A DNA stretch of 64,000 nucleotides from Pseudovibrio sp. Tun.PSC04-5.I4 (GCF_900104145.1 NZ_FNLB01000006.1:4094501-4158500); one strand, 5' to 3'. Positions 53,001 to 61,332 are shown, counted from the stretch's first letter. The notes: generated from the sequence alone by a model not told the origin. Made by a program: numbers and translations.

Positions 53001-53568
53001 AAAGGTAACGGCAACACCGGGGCCTGAATTGAATGTTGCCCTTGATGATGCTGTGGTGCAGCTGACCAAGGTGAAAGAGAATGTGGATCAAGCTGCCAGT
53101 GAGTTTGCTGAGCTGCGAAAGGGAATTCCCAATTACAATGAAGTGATTGCGGATATTCGTCAGCAACAGGTGCAGATTAACCGGGCTTGTGTAGATGCTT
53201 CCAGTTCTGCGCAGACAATAGTCTCTGAAGTGGAGGAGGCGGCAGCGAAACTTTGCAGCTCTATTGATGAAGAGATCAACACCATCAAAAGCGTGATTGG
53301 TACAGGTGAGGAGGCAACTGTTCCAGTTACACCCGAGCCACAGCCAGCCCCTCCGCAACAGCACGCGCCGGTGGCCCAAGGGCAGGGCGTTCCTTCAGGT
53401 ATTGGCGGTCCCAATCAAGAGGTTGTGGCTGTGCAAGTCGCAGAAGCTTTGCGGGAATATTTAAAAAGAGAAATACAGACAGAGCTTTCCAACCAGATTG
53501 CGCCTCTTTATGAGAAAATGACTGAGTTGTTGATCGGATTTATGCAGCAACGCTCACGAGACAGGTAA
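52957..53568 (+). CDS. R-body locus coiled-coil protein, unknown
   Basis: 203 residues from the ATG at 52957 with GAGGAG seven bases upstream. Residues about 25-115 are a long helix, probably coiled coil (QLTKVKENVDQAASEFAELR, QTIVSEVEEAAAKLCSSIDE), then a Pro/Gln linker (PEPQPAPPQQ), then a C-terminal helix to residue 200 (QVAEALREYLKREIQTEL). Such an architecture fits an assembly or docking factor. No family recognised. Confidence 0.7.
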   Translation: MGGTTDDLQTATEPKKVTATPGPELNVALDDAVVQLTKVKENVDQAASEFAELRKGIPNYNEVIADIRQQQVQINRACVDASSSAQTIVSEVEEAAAKLCSSIDEEINTIKSVIGTGEEATVPVTPEPQPAPPQQHAPVAQGQGVPSGIGGPNQEVVAVQVAEALREYLKREIQTELSNQIAPLYEKMTELLIGFMQQRSRDR

Positions 53569-53686
53569 TAGTTTTGTAAACCATGTCTTGTGGATGCCAA
53601 GATTTATTAGGAATTGGTTCACAAATGGAGGTGAGGGGCGTCAATAATCTGTAAATGGCAAAAATAACAAGCATATTGGAGAAAAA

Positions 53687-54028
53687 ATGCCAAAGATTAT
53701 TGAGGAACAATGTGGTGTGCCGACCCCATCCGACGGTGAAATGAGCGAGGCTAATGTAATTCAACTTCTGGGTGTTGCACCCGCATTTGCGATGGCGCTT
53801 ACTTTTTTAACAGCGGCGCAATCGACTGGAGTGCTATTTGAGAATTCTGTTGCGACAGCGCAGCGCCAAAACACGATTGCGCAATGCGCGCTGACTCAGG
53901 GGATCTTACATATTCACTCGGTTGGCACAATGGCCGCTGCGACAAGTGTTGCGCATATGGACCCTAAAGAGGTGGAGCAGGCGGCGGACAGTCTGCTTTC
54001 TAATATGTGTAAGTACTTTAAGCGTTAA
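53687..54028 (+). CDS. Reb-domain protein 3, diverged
   Basis: 113 residues; GGAG seven bases before the ATG. The core APAFAMALTFLTAAQSTGVL and FENSVATAQRQNTIAQCAL corresponds to the APAMAMGSLFQTMAHSTGIL and FENTVAASQQQNILAQAAT of the last paralog, but the ITDAVTQTN entry is replaced by MSEANVIQLLG, and cysteines appear at positions 9, about 77 and near the end. It may be a specialised subunit. Confidence 0.75.
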   Translation: MPKIIEEQCGVPTPSDGEMSEANVIQLLGVAPAFAMALTFLTAAQSTGVLFENSVATAQRQNTIAQCALTQGILHIHSVGTMAAATSVAHMDPKEVEQAADSLLSNMCKYFKR

Positions 54029-54187
54029 CTCGTGCGTACTGGCAGTGCAACCACAGTTTTAAGTCAATGAGACAATTAGGAGTTTGCTTCTGGCTGGAAC
54101 CCATATCCGGTGTTCGGTCAGGAGCGAAGCAGGGCTGCTTTGTGCCGAATTGCTCTAGTATTCGGCGGTATTGGGGGAAGTGGGTGT

Positions 54188-54529
54188 ATGGCAGATCTTC
54201 CGGGGATTGGCCCCGTTATTGGTGAGGGCAATATGGTCACAGATGCTGTGACACAAACGAACGTGCAGGTTATTGGTGACGCGCCTGCAATGGCTATGGC
54301 AAATATTTATATGTCTATGGCTCATGCGACTGGAATTATGTTCCAGAATTCTGTCGGGGCAGCTTCTCAGCAACTTATCCTTTCACAAGCGGCAACCACT
54401 CAGGGCGTCATGCAAATCAATTCCGTCAACACAATGGCAGGGGCATCTGCAACGCAAAAGATTGCCCAGGTCGGAACCGCCGACCAGCTGACTACGCTGT
54501 TGACCACCTTGCAAGGTCTTAACCAGTAA
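54188..54529 (+). CDS. Reb-domain protein 4
   Basis: 113 residues from the ATG at 54188; the ATG at 54233 (GAGGGC upstream) is an equally possible start giving 98 residues. MVTDAVTQTNVQVIGDAPAM, YMSMAHATGIMFQNSVGAAS and the GVMQINSVNTMAG tail follow the RebB pattern closely. A hairpin GCCGAAT/ATTCGGC (54144-54166) sits directly upstream. Confidence 0.87.
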   Translation: MADLPGIGPVIGEGNMVTDAVTQTNVQVIGDAPAMAMANIYMSMAHATGIMFQNSVGAASQQLILSQAATTQGVMQINSVNTMAGASATQKIAQVGTADQLTTLLTTLQGLNQ

Positions 54530-54687
54530 ACCGGAACTTTCGAACTTCGTCATCTGGCGTAATGCCAGTGCGTGGAGAGCGGTTCTGATGCCTCCTTACT
54601 TTGTTGTAGTGCGTACTCCTTTGGAGCCAGTTCAAGGAAAGACAGAACCGGATTTAAACAAGGACTGTATGAAAGAGGACTTTTAGC

Positions 54688-55008
54688 ATGCCAACTACTG
54701 TTAGCCCTATGATCACTGATGCTGTTACTCAATCCAACGTGAAAGTTGTTGGTGAAGCCCCTGCAATGGCAATGGGCAGTGTCTATCAGACAATGGCCCA
54801 TTCCACCGGTATTCTCTTTGAGAACTATGTCTCTGCCGCTCAGCAGCAGAACATTCTTTCTCAGGCAGCAGCCAACCAGGGTGTCATGCAGATTTACTCT
54901 ATGGATACAATGGCTGGTGCTGGTGCTACCGAAAAAGTGGCTCAGAGCGGTACCCCGGATCAGTTGAATACACTGCTGACAATCATGAAGGTGTTCAACC
55001 CAAGCTAA
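54688..55008 (+). CDS. Reb-domain protein 5
   Basis: 106 residues, essentially the length of the Caedibacter R-body subunits. MITDAVTQSNVKVVGEAPAM, MAHSTGILFENYVSAAQQQN and GVMQIYSMDTMAGAGATEKV. Strong AGAGGA box. Very close to protein 6, so one recent duplication is likely. Confidence 0.93.
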   Translation: MPTTVSPMITDAVTQSNVKVVGEAPAMAMGSVYQTMAHSTGILFENYVSAAQQQNILSQAAANQGVMQIYSMDTMAGAGATEKVAQSGTPDQLNTLLTIMKVFNPS

Positions 55009-55151
55009 GCATTGATGTCGCCCTCAGGCGGTGTTTTCTCTGCATACAATTAAGTGGGTTCCGGTTGATTGACGTAGCAAGATCTGCCTGTAAACGGGTC
55101 TCTATGGAGATCACCGGAAGCCATGTCTCTCTTTTTCAAAGGATATAGATT

Positions 55152-55475
55152 ATGCCAGATATGGTTAATCCGATGATTACCGATGCCGTCACTCAAACCA
55201 ATGTGAAAGTTGTTGGTGAAGCCCCTGCCATGGCGATGGGATCGCTTTTTCAGACAATGGCGCACTCTACCGGTATTCTCTTTGAGAATACTGTAGCAGC
55301 TTCCCAGCAGCAGAATATTTTGGCTCAGGCTGCGACCAACCAGGGTGTTATGCAGATTTACGCGTTGGATACCATGGCTGCGGCTGGTGCGACAGAGAAG
55401 GTTGCTCAGACTGGTACACCAGACCAGTTGCAGACCTTGCTTTCTATGATGCAGTCTTTCCGTCCCGGACGATAA
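55152..55475 (+). CDS. Reb-domain protein 6
   Basis: 107 residues, near-identical in layout to protein 5: MITDAVTQTNVKVVGEAPAM, MAHSTGILFENTVAASQQQN, MQIYALDTMAAAGATEKVAQ. AAGGA box before the ATG. With protein 5 it is the best candidate for the main ribbon subunit. Confidence 0.93.
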   Translation: MPDMVNPMITDAVTQTNVKVVGEAPAMAMGSLFQTMAHSTGILFENTVAASQQQNILAQAATNQGVMQIYALDTMAAAGATEKVAQTGTPDQLQTLLSMMQSFRPGR

Positions 55476-55532
55476 TGTCGCCGTCATCGGTAAATCTGTT
55501 CTGGACACGACCTTGCGCGCGTTTCCTTTTAC

Positions 55533-55563
55533 CCTTCCCTACTTCGGTAGGGGAGGTTTTTTT
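55533..55563 (+). terminator. Terminator of the R-body locus
   Basis: CCTTCCCTAC - TTCG - GTAGGGGAGG with a seven-T tail: ten-bp stem (one wobble) capped by the very stable UUCG loop. It closes the locus begun by the sigma factor and separates it from trhO. Confidence 0.92.
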
Positions 55564-55645
55564 GGTTCTAACGATGTGTCTTTTGCTGACAGACCTGATT
55601 GAAATGAGTATAGGTACTGCTACGATTAAGGCCAAAAGGCAAAGA

Positions 55646-56464
55646 ATGACACATACCCTTACCCCCATTTTGGTTTGCGCACTTTATAAGTTTGTAGAGT
55701 TCGCGGACTTTGAAGATATGCGCGAGCCATTGCTAGCCTATTGTAAAACCCGCGGTGTAAATGGCAGCATCCTGCTGGCCCGTGAAGGGATCAATGGGAC
55801 CATTGCCGGTGAAGAGCCACAGGTGCGTGATGTGATTGCATACCTGCGCAAAGAGCCTCGGTTCAGTGATCTTGGTGCAAAAGAAAGCTGGGCGAAGCGG
55901 GGCCCGTTCAAGCGCATGAAAGTGCGGCTCAAAGCAGCGATTGTGAATATGGGCATGAACGAGATTGATCCGAACGATCTTGTTGGATCCTACGTTAAGC
56001 CTGAGGACTGGAATGCCCTGATCGCGGATCCTGAGACCGTTGTTATTGACACTCGCAATGACTACGAGTTTGCGCTGGGTACGTTTGAAGGGGCGCTTGA
56101 CCCTGAGACGGAGACGTTCAACGAGTTTCCTGAGTGGGTGAAGCGGAACGACAACAAGCTACGCTCCAAGAAGAAGGTTGCCATGTTCTGCACCGGCGGT
56201 ATTCGTTGTGAGCGGGCGACAGGCCTGATGCTGGAACAAGGTTATGATGAGGTCTACCACCTTGAAGGCGGTATTTTAAATTACCTAGAGACAGTGCCGG
56301 AAGAGAATAGTCTTTGGAAGGGCGAGTGTTTTGTTTTTGACGACCGTGTTTCAGTTGATCACAAACTGAATGCAGGATGGGGCAGGAACCTGCCGGAGAA
56401 AACCAAAGCAGTTCTGGCGCCATACCAGATCGACGATAAGCCTTTAAAAAGCTCTGAGAGCTAA
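55646..56464 (+). CDS. trhO: tRNA uridine(34) hydroxylase, rhodanese domain
   Basis: 272 residues from the ATG at 55646 (AAAAGG upstream); the frame extends backward through the R-body terminator to 55475, which is not credible. N-terminal acylphosphatase-like domain with ILLAREGINGTIAG, rhodanese domain with the catalytic cysteine in MFCTGGIRCERATG. It forms 5-hydroxyuridine at the wobble position of tRNAs. Known earlier as YceA. Confidence 0.92.
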   Translation: MTHTLTPILVCALYKFVEFADFEDMREPLLAYCKTRGVNGSILLAREGINGTIAGEEPQVRDVIAYLRKEPRFSDLGAKESWAKRGPFKRMKVRLKAAIVNMGMNEIDPNDLVGSYVKPEDWNALIADPETVVIDTRNDYEFALGTFEGALDPETETFNEFPEWVKRNDNKLRSKKKVAMFCTGGIRCERATGLMLEQGYDEVYHLEGGILNYLETVPEENSLWKGECFVFDDRVSVDHKLNAGWGRNLPEKTKAVLAPYQIDDKPLKSSES

Positions 56465-56477
56465 AATGGGTTGAAGG

Positions 56478-56503
56478 AGGGGCAGCACGTACTGCCCCTT
56501 TTT
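56478..56503 (+). terminator. trhO terminator
   Basis: GGGGCAG (56479-56485) / CTGCCCC (56492-56498), six-base loop, five T after. Confidence 0.9.
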
Positions 56504-56513
56504 GTATTTTTCT

Positions 56514-57389
56514 TTAGCCGAACCGGAATGTTGGCAGGCCTTTGTGTTCCACATCCATTGCGAACAGGCCGCCGGATTTCGGGAACTCTTTCAGCAGATC
56601 TTCATCGCCGTGCGGGCGTAGGCTGGCCACGACCATCGTTTTTAAGTGCGGACCGGCGAAACATGGAACAGTCGGGCGTGGCACTGGCATCGGGATTGAA
56701 AAAATCAGCTCTCCATCCGGTGCAAAGCAGTTGAGGTTGCCTGCGGATATGCCTGCGGACCAGTAGTTCCCTTCCGTATCGGTTGTTGCGCCATCTGGAC
56801 GGCCCACTGTGTTATCCAGCTGCAAAAATTGCTTCTGGTTAGAGGCGGTGCCGAAATCCTTATCAAAGTCGTAGGTGTACACCATGCCTGAGCCGGTATC
56901 GGAATGGTACATGGTTTTGTTATCTGGTGACCATGCCAAGCCGTTGGAGGTGCGCAATTCCTCGGCAAACTTCTGTACTGTGCCATCAGGTGCGACGCGG
57001 TACAGGCCTGCGATTGGTGTGCGTGGGCTGATGTCGTCCATGGTGCCGACCCAGAACGCGCCGTCTGGTCCGACCTTGCCATCATTCAGGCGCGTGCGCG
57101 GGTTATCTGGTTCAATCTTGGCGATGGTGTCGTATACTTTTGACGTAGTGTCGAAGAGGATGATTTCATCCTTCATCGCCACGACCAGGCGCCTGTCCTT
57201 ACACAGGCCGAATGAGCCAACCACTTCGGGGAAGTCCCATGTGACGACTTCTTTGCTATCCCATTGCATTGCATGGATCTGCTTACCGAGAATATCGCAG
57301 AAGAACAGGTTATTACTGAGTTCATCCCAAACGAGGCCTTCTGCCAACTCGTAACGGCCATCCAGTAAGCAGGTGATAATCGGGGTCAA
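56514..57389 (-). CDS. SMP-30/gluconolactonase-family sugar lactonase
   Basis: 291 residues with the six-bladed propeller signatures ELAEGLVWDELSNNLFFCDI, RLNDGKVGPDGAFWVGTMDD and TSNGLAWSPDNKTMYHSDTG; the metal-binding glutamate, asparagines and aspartate lie in these. Hydrolyses sugar lactones such as gluconolactone or xylonolactone. Upstream is the second copy of the dispersed hairpin repeat. Confidence 0.9.
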   Translation of the reverse strand: MTPIITCLLDGRYELAEGLVWDELSNNLFFCDILGKQIHAMQWDSKEVVTWDFPEVVGSFGLCKDRRLVVAMKDEIILFDTTSKVYDTIAKIEPDNPRTRLNDGKVGPDGAFWVGTMDDISPRTPIAGLYRVAPDGTVQKFAEELRTSNGLAWSPDNKTMYHSDTGSGMVYTYDFDKDFGTASNQKQFLQLDNTVGRPDGATTDTEGNYWSAGISAGNLNCFAPDGELIFSIPMPVPRPTVPCFAGPHLKTMVVASLRPHGDEDLLKEFPKSGGLFAMDVEHKGLPTFRFG

Positions 57390-57412
57390 AGTCGTACTCC
57401 AAAACGTAAGCG

Positions 57413-57517
57413 AGGCTAAAGCAGTTTGCCCCTTTGTCAGGGGCGGCCAAATTGCTTTAGCCTTATGTTTTATGGTGTATTCTTAACCGAAAACCTGAAC
57501 CACTTTTCGGGAATACA
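57413..57517. repeat. Dispersed double-hairpin repeat, copy 2
   Basis: GGCTAAAGCA (57413-57422) / TGCTTTAGCC (57453-57462) with inner CCCC/GGGG, then GTGTATTCTT-CCGAAAA / TTTTCGGGAATACA (57475-57515). Same two-part arrangement as 29562-29655. Confidence 0.75.
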
Positions 57518-57585
57518 TCTATGAACTGAATAGGCAAACTGCAATTTTACATTGTTATAGAATGCTTCTAGCGGAGCGTCGAGTA

Positions 57586-58053
57586 TTAGCCCTCTGAAAT
57601 CGGAACGGCACTGCCTTGTTTTGTGGAGCGGATCGCAAAGGATGAACGCATACGCACAACTCCGGGCAAGCGGGTGAGGTGATCGCGGTGAATGCGTTCG
57701 AAATCAACCGGATCCTCTGCCATCACACGGAGGATGTAATCCGCATCGCCGCCCATGAGGTGGCATTCCATTATCTCGTTGGACCGGTCGACGGCCTTCT
57801 CAAAAGTGGAGAGGGCCTCTTCTGATTGTGATCCCAGAGAGATCTCTACAAAGACATTCATGCGCTTGCCGAGCTTTTTGGGGTTAAGCAGGGCAACGTA
57901 CTTCTCAATGACACCATCTGACTCCAACGTGCGGACACGGCGCAAGCATGCAGAGGCAGATAACCCTATCTGGTCGGCGAGGTCGGAGTTGGAAATCCGG
58001 CCATCATTTTGCAAGGTGCGGAGGATTTTCTTGTCGAGCTTGTCCAGTTTCAT
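57586..58053 (-). CDS. Lrp/AsnC-family regulator, likely controls ald
   Basis: 155 residues. Helix-turn-helix LDKLDKKILRTLQNDGRISN...LADQIGLSASACLRRV, then an ACT-like ligand domain with HLMGGDADYILRV. Divergent from alanine dehydrogenase with a 156-bp gap; in many bacteria such a regulator activates ald in response to alanine or leucine. Alternatively a global Lrp-type factor. Confidence 0.9.
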   Translation of the reverse strand: MKLDKLDKKILRTLQNDGRISNSDLADQIGLSASACLRRVRTLESDGVIEKYVALLNPKKLGKRMNVFVEISLGSQSEEALSTFEKAVDRSNEIMECHLMGGDADYILRVMAEDPVDFERIHRDHLTRLPGVVRMRSSFAIRSTKQGSAVPISEG

Positions 58054-58209
58054 AGCTTTGCCATTTTCGCAGATTATTGTGTCAAGGCGATAGTAATTCG
58101 AAGAAGTTTGCTAAAATGTACAGTGTGACGCGCACATTGCAAGCATCTGCAAGTGAAAACTCCATAAAGTAGGTAGAATGACAAAGTCGAAGCTGATTGG
58201 GAGAACGAG

Positions 58210-59343
58210 ATGCTTGTAGGTGTTCCTAGAGAGATCAAAAATCACGAATATCGCGTTGGCCTGACGCCAGACAGCGTGCGTGAAGTTGTTGCGCACGGTC
58301 ATCAGGTGGTTGTTGAAACCAACGCTGGTGTTGGTATTGGCGCAAGTGATGCAGCTTATGAAGCGGCTGGTGCAACCATTTTGGCAACAGCTGTTGAGAT
58401 TTTTGCAAAAGCTGAGATGATCGTGAAGGTGAAAGAACCTCAGGCTGTCGAGCGCAAGATGCTCCGCCCTGATCACCTGCTGTTCACCTACCTGCACCTA
58501 GCTCCGGATCCAGAACAGACTGCCGACCTCGTTGCTTCCGGGGCGGTATGCATTGCTTATGAAACTGTAACTGATACAAAAGGTCGCCTGCCATTGCTGG
58601 CGCCTATGTCTCAGGTTGCTGGTCGTCTCTCCATTCAAGCTGGTGCTACTGCTTTGCAGAAAGCAAATGGCGGTTCTGGTGTTCTGCTCGGCGGCGTACC
58701 CGGTGTTGCTCCTGCCAAGACCGTTGTTATTGGCGGTGGTGTTGTTGGGGCCCATGCTATTGAAATGGCAATTGGCCTTGGTTCCGATGTGACTGTGCTT
58801 GACCGGGATGTGAACGTTCTGGATGCACTCTCCGCTCGTTTCGGTTCCCGTCTGAAAACAGTTTACTCCAACCGTGCTGCGCTTGAAGAACAGGTGCTGG
58901 CCGCTGATCTGGTTGTTGGTGCCGTTCTCGTTGCTGGTGCTGCTGCTCCTAAGCTGGTTACCAAAGAGCACATCAAAGCGATGAAGCCGGGCTCTGTTGT
59001 GGTTGATGTTGCAATCGATCAGGGCGGTTGTTTTGAAACCTCTCGTGCAACAACTCATCAGGACCCAACCTACATTGTAGATGAGGTGGTTCATTACTGC
59101 GTGGCAAACATGCCGGGCGCTGTGGCTCGGACCTCTACCTACGCGTTGAACAATGCAACTCTGCCGTACGTTCTTGCGCTTGCTGATAAAGGCTACGCCA
59201 CTGCACTGCGCACCATTCCGGGCTTCATGCCGGGTTTGAACGTTTACAAAGGTCAGGTAACTGTTGCTGAAGTGGCTGAAAGCCTTGGTTACAGCTACGT
59301 TGCACCGGAAGCTGCTCTGGCTAAGGAAACCGAAGCAGCTTGA
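58210..59343 (+). CDS. ald: Alanine dehydrogenase
   Basis: 377 residues; interconverts alanine and pyruvate plus ammonia with NAD. MLVGVPREIKNHEYRVGLTP, catalytic lysine in VKVKEPQAVE, active histidine in YLHLAPDP, NAD fold VVIGGGVVGAHAIEMA. GGGAGAACGAG precedes the ATG. Confidence 0.97.
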   Translation: MLVGVPREIKNHEYRVGLTPDSVREVVAHGHQVVVETNAGVGIGASDAAYEAAGATILATAVEIFAKAEMIVKVKEPQAVERKMLRPDHLLFTYLHLAPDPEQTADLVASGAVCIAYETVTDTKGRLPLLAPMSQVAGRLSIQAGATALQKANGGSGVLLGGVPGVAPAKTVVIGGGVVGAHAIEMAIGLGSDVTVLDRDVNVLDALSARFGSRLKTVYSNRAALEEQVLAADLVVGAVLVAGAAAPKLVTKEHIKAMKPGSVVVDVAIDQGGCFETSRATTHQDPTYIVDEVVHYCVANMPGAVARTSTYALNNATLPYVLALADKGYATALRTIPGFMPGLNVYKGQVTVAEVAESLGYSYVAPEAALAKETEAA

Positions 59344-59531
59344 AAGGCTGGCGAGACCTAATTTGATTTTGAAGCGGGGGCCTTTGGGCTCCCGTTTTTG
59401 TTTAGAAGGGTTTATTAACCCTGTCAGATCTTTGTCTGCGCGTTAATCTCTTTTCAGTTCCTGATTATTATGATGACCCTGAATATAATACTGGTTGAAA
59501 TTTACTATAATTTATTGGTTAGGGCATTGCC

Positions 59532-60479
59532 GTGTATCACGATTTGGAACTGGTTCTTCAGCACGATTTGATTGTTGATTGGAAAGAACACTACAAAGAA
59601 GTGTATGGCAAACAGACATTGCTTTTGCAGAACCGTCTGCATGAGCTCCCCGTTTTTCGCCCCGAAAACCTTGCCCGCCTCATTGAAGTGGCGCCTTCTG
59701 AGCACTATGATTTTGTGCGCCCCGGAGCTATTGGCACCAAAAAATCTGAATGGCTACAGTGCAGTCTTGAAGGCACGAAGGGCGGCGATGTGCTGCGGGC
59801 AGTTGAAGAGGGACGGTTCTGGCTCTCTCTGCGTGCTTTGCAAGAATGGGACGAGGGCTTTCGCCTGATCACTCGTAAGATCTTTGATGAGCTTGAGATC
59901 AAAATGCCTGGGTTTGAAACCTTCAAACATAAAACGGGCATGTTGATCTCCTCTCCGGGCGCGCAGGTTTATTACCACGCAGATGTTCCGGGGCAGTCAC
60001 TCTGGCAGGTGAAGGGTCATAAGGACGTTTACATCTACGATAATACAGCGCCGTTCCTCTCTGACGAGCAACTGGAAGAGATCTTCCTTGGTGAGACGGA
60101 GGAGGAGATCAGGTTCGAGCCTTGGTATGATGAGTTTGCGACCAAGGCCACGCTTAAGCCGGGTGAGATGGCGCATTGGCCGCTTAACAACCCGCACCGG
60201 GTCGAAAACCATGATGAAGTGAATATCTCGGTGACGACAGAGCATTTCACTTCAGAGATCCGCGATTTTTACGCGATTGTTTATGCAAATGGGCTGCTGC
60301 GGGCTGCAGGAATTTCAGGCAGCCGGCACAGCCGTGGTGCGATGAAATATGCCAAGATGGCTTTGGCTGCTGCACATAAGATGATCTACAAGAAGATGGT
60401 TCGCTCAAGTGCAAACGCCAAGAGCCCACGGAGCTTCAAGCTGGATATGACAGCGCCGGATTTTATGGCTGAGCTGTAG
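59532..60479 (+). CDS. Cupin/JmjC-like protein, possible Fe(II) dioxygenase
   Basis: 315 residues from GTG at 59532 (AGGG upstream). The core YYHADVPGQSLWQVKGHKDVYIYD gives an H-x-D pair near residue 154, and MAHWPLNNPHRVEN near residue 215 a distal histidine; this is the layout of cupin_8/JmjC-type enzymes. The C-terminal 60 residues are basic and helical. Substrate unknown; no partner gene adjacent. Confidence 0.65.
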   Translation: MYHDLELVLQHDLIVDWKEHYKEVYGKQTLLLQNRLHELPVFRPENLARLIEVAPSEHYDFVRPGAIGTKKSEWLQCSLEGTKGGDVLRAVEEGRFWLSLRALQEWDEGFRLITRKIFDELEIKMPGFETFKHKTGMLISSPGAQVYYHADVPGQSLWQVKGHKDVYIYDNTAPFLSDEQLEEIFLGETEEEIRFEPWYDEFATKATLKPGEMAHWPLNNPHRVENHDEVNISVTTEHFTSEIRDFYAIVYANGLLRAAGISGSRHSRGAMKYAKMALAAAHKMIYKKMVRSSANAKSPRSFKLDMTAPDFMAEL

Positions 60480-60497
60480 ATTGATTTTATCGATGCT

Positions 60498-60761
60498 CTA
60501 GCAACGATAGTAGTAAGGGCGACCTTGGCGATCATACCCAACACAGCGACGCGGTGTGGTGTATGCGCCGATCAGTCCTCCGGCCAATGCGCCTATGCCA
60601 GCACCGGCAAAGGCGGCACCCACATCCCCTGTTGATGCGCCGATGGCTGCGCCTGTTGCTGCGCCTAATCCGCCGCCAACAAGGGCGCGGTCAGTGCGGT
60701 TGTATTCGCTACATGCACTGAGGGTGAGCAGAGTTGCTGTGACTAGGATTGCTTTTTTCAC
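60498..60761 (-). CDS. Glycine-zipper lipoprotein
   Basis: 87 residues from a GTG at 60761 (the frame is open to 60812). Lipobox LTLSAC (Cys at about residue 16) then GGGLGAATGAAIGA and further glycine-zipper repeats to residue 70, and a C-terminal CVGYDRQGRPYYYRC. Resembles the paralog at 60944-61219. Such small zipper lipoproteins sit in the outer membrane; function unknown. Confidence 0.75.
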   Translation of the reverse strand: MKKAILVTATLLTLSACSEYNRTDRALVGGGLGAATGAAIGASTGDVGAAFAGAGIGALAGGLIGAYTTPRRCVGYDRQGRPYYYRC

Positions 60762-60884
60762 GGTTTGTCTCGTGTTGTTGTTTCTTTGGAGACAACCGTA
60801 GTGTGCAACCATTGCCGGTGTGTGAACAGGGCATGGCGCCTTTCGTCATGGTTAAAATGAGCTGATCTTGTGTGTGTCAAACGT

Positions 60885-60915
60885 AAAAAGGCCCCGCTTG
60901 GAGCAGGGCCTTTGA
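60885..60915 (-). terminator. Terminator of the second lipoprotein gene
   Basis: AAAGGCCC (60887-60894) / GGGCCTTT (60906-60913), T-run on the minus strand, about 30 bp past the stop. Confidence 0.8.
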
Positions 60916-60943
60916 AATGGTTTTACCAGTTCTAGCGTAAAGC

Positions 60944-61219
60944 TTATGGGCATTTTACGCGGTAGGGGCGACCATACTGATCATAGGCAGTACAGTTTTT
61001 TGGGGTGGTTACGTTGCCGAGAATGCCGCCTGCAACGCCGCCGATTGCGGCACCTGTAACTGCTGACCTCACGCCGCCGCCTGTGGCCGCGCCGATAGCT
61101 GCACCAGTTGCAGCGCCGAGGCCACCACCAAGAAGGGTACGATCAGTACTTGAGGATGTGTTACAGCCAGCAAGAGCCAGCAGCGCAACACTTACACCAA
61201 CAAGAGCAAATTTTTTCAT
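60944..61219 (-). CDS. Glycine-zipper lipoprotein, paralog
   Basis: 91 residues. MKKFALVGVSVALLALAGC is a clear lipoprotein signal with Cys19. TDRTLLGGGLGAATGAAIGA and GAAIGGVAGGILGN are the glycine zippers; CTAYDQYGRPYRVKC matches the end of the paralog. GGAGACTGG precedes the ATG. Tandem duplication of the two genes is likely. Confidence 0.83.
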   Translation of the reverse strand: MKKFALVGVSVALLALAGCNTSSSTDRTLLGGGLGAATGAAIGAATGGGVRSAVTGAAIGGVAGGILGNVTTPKNCTAYDQYGRPYRVKCP

Positions 61220-61332
61220 TCCAGTCTCCTTTTGCTGCCAATCCCAATCTGACCGGACCCCGATATCTCCTGGCAGCTCAAATTTTATGAATTCGAACTA
61301 ACAAAAAGAACATGGTTAAAATTTGTTAAAAC

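Noticed and set aside
55475..55645. N-terminal extension of trhO reaching to the end of reb gene 6
   Set aside because: It would translate through the R-body terminator; an ATG with AAAAGG box at 55646 matches the family start.
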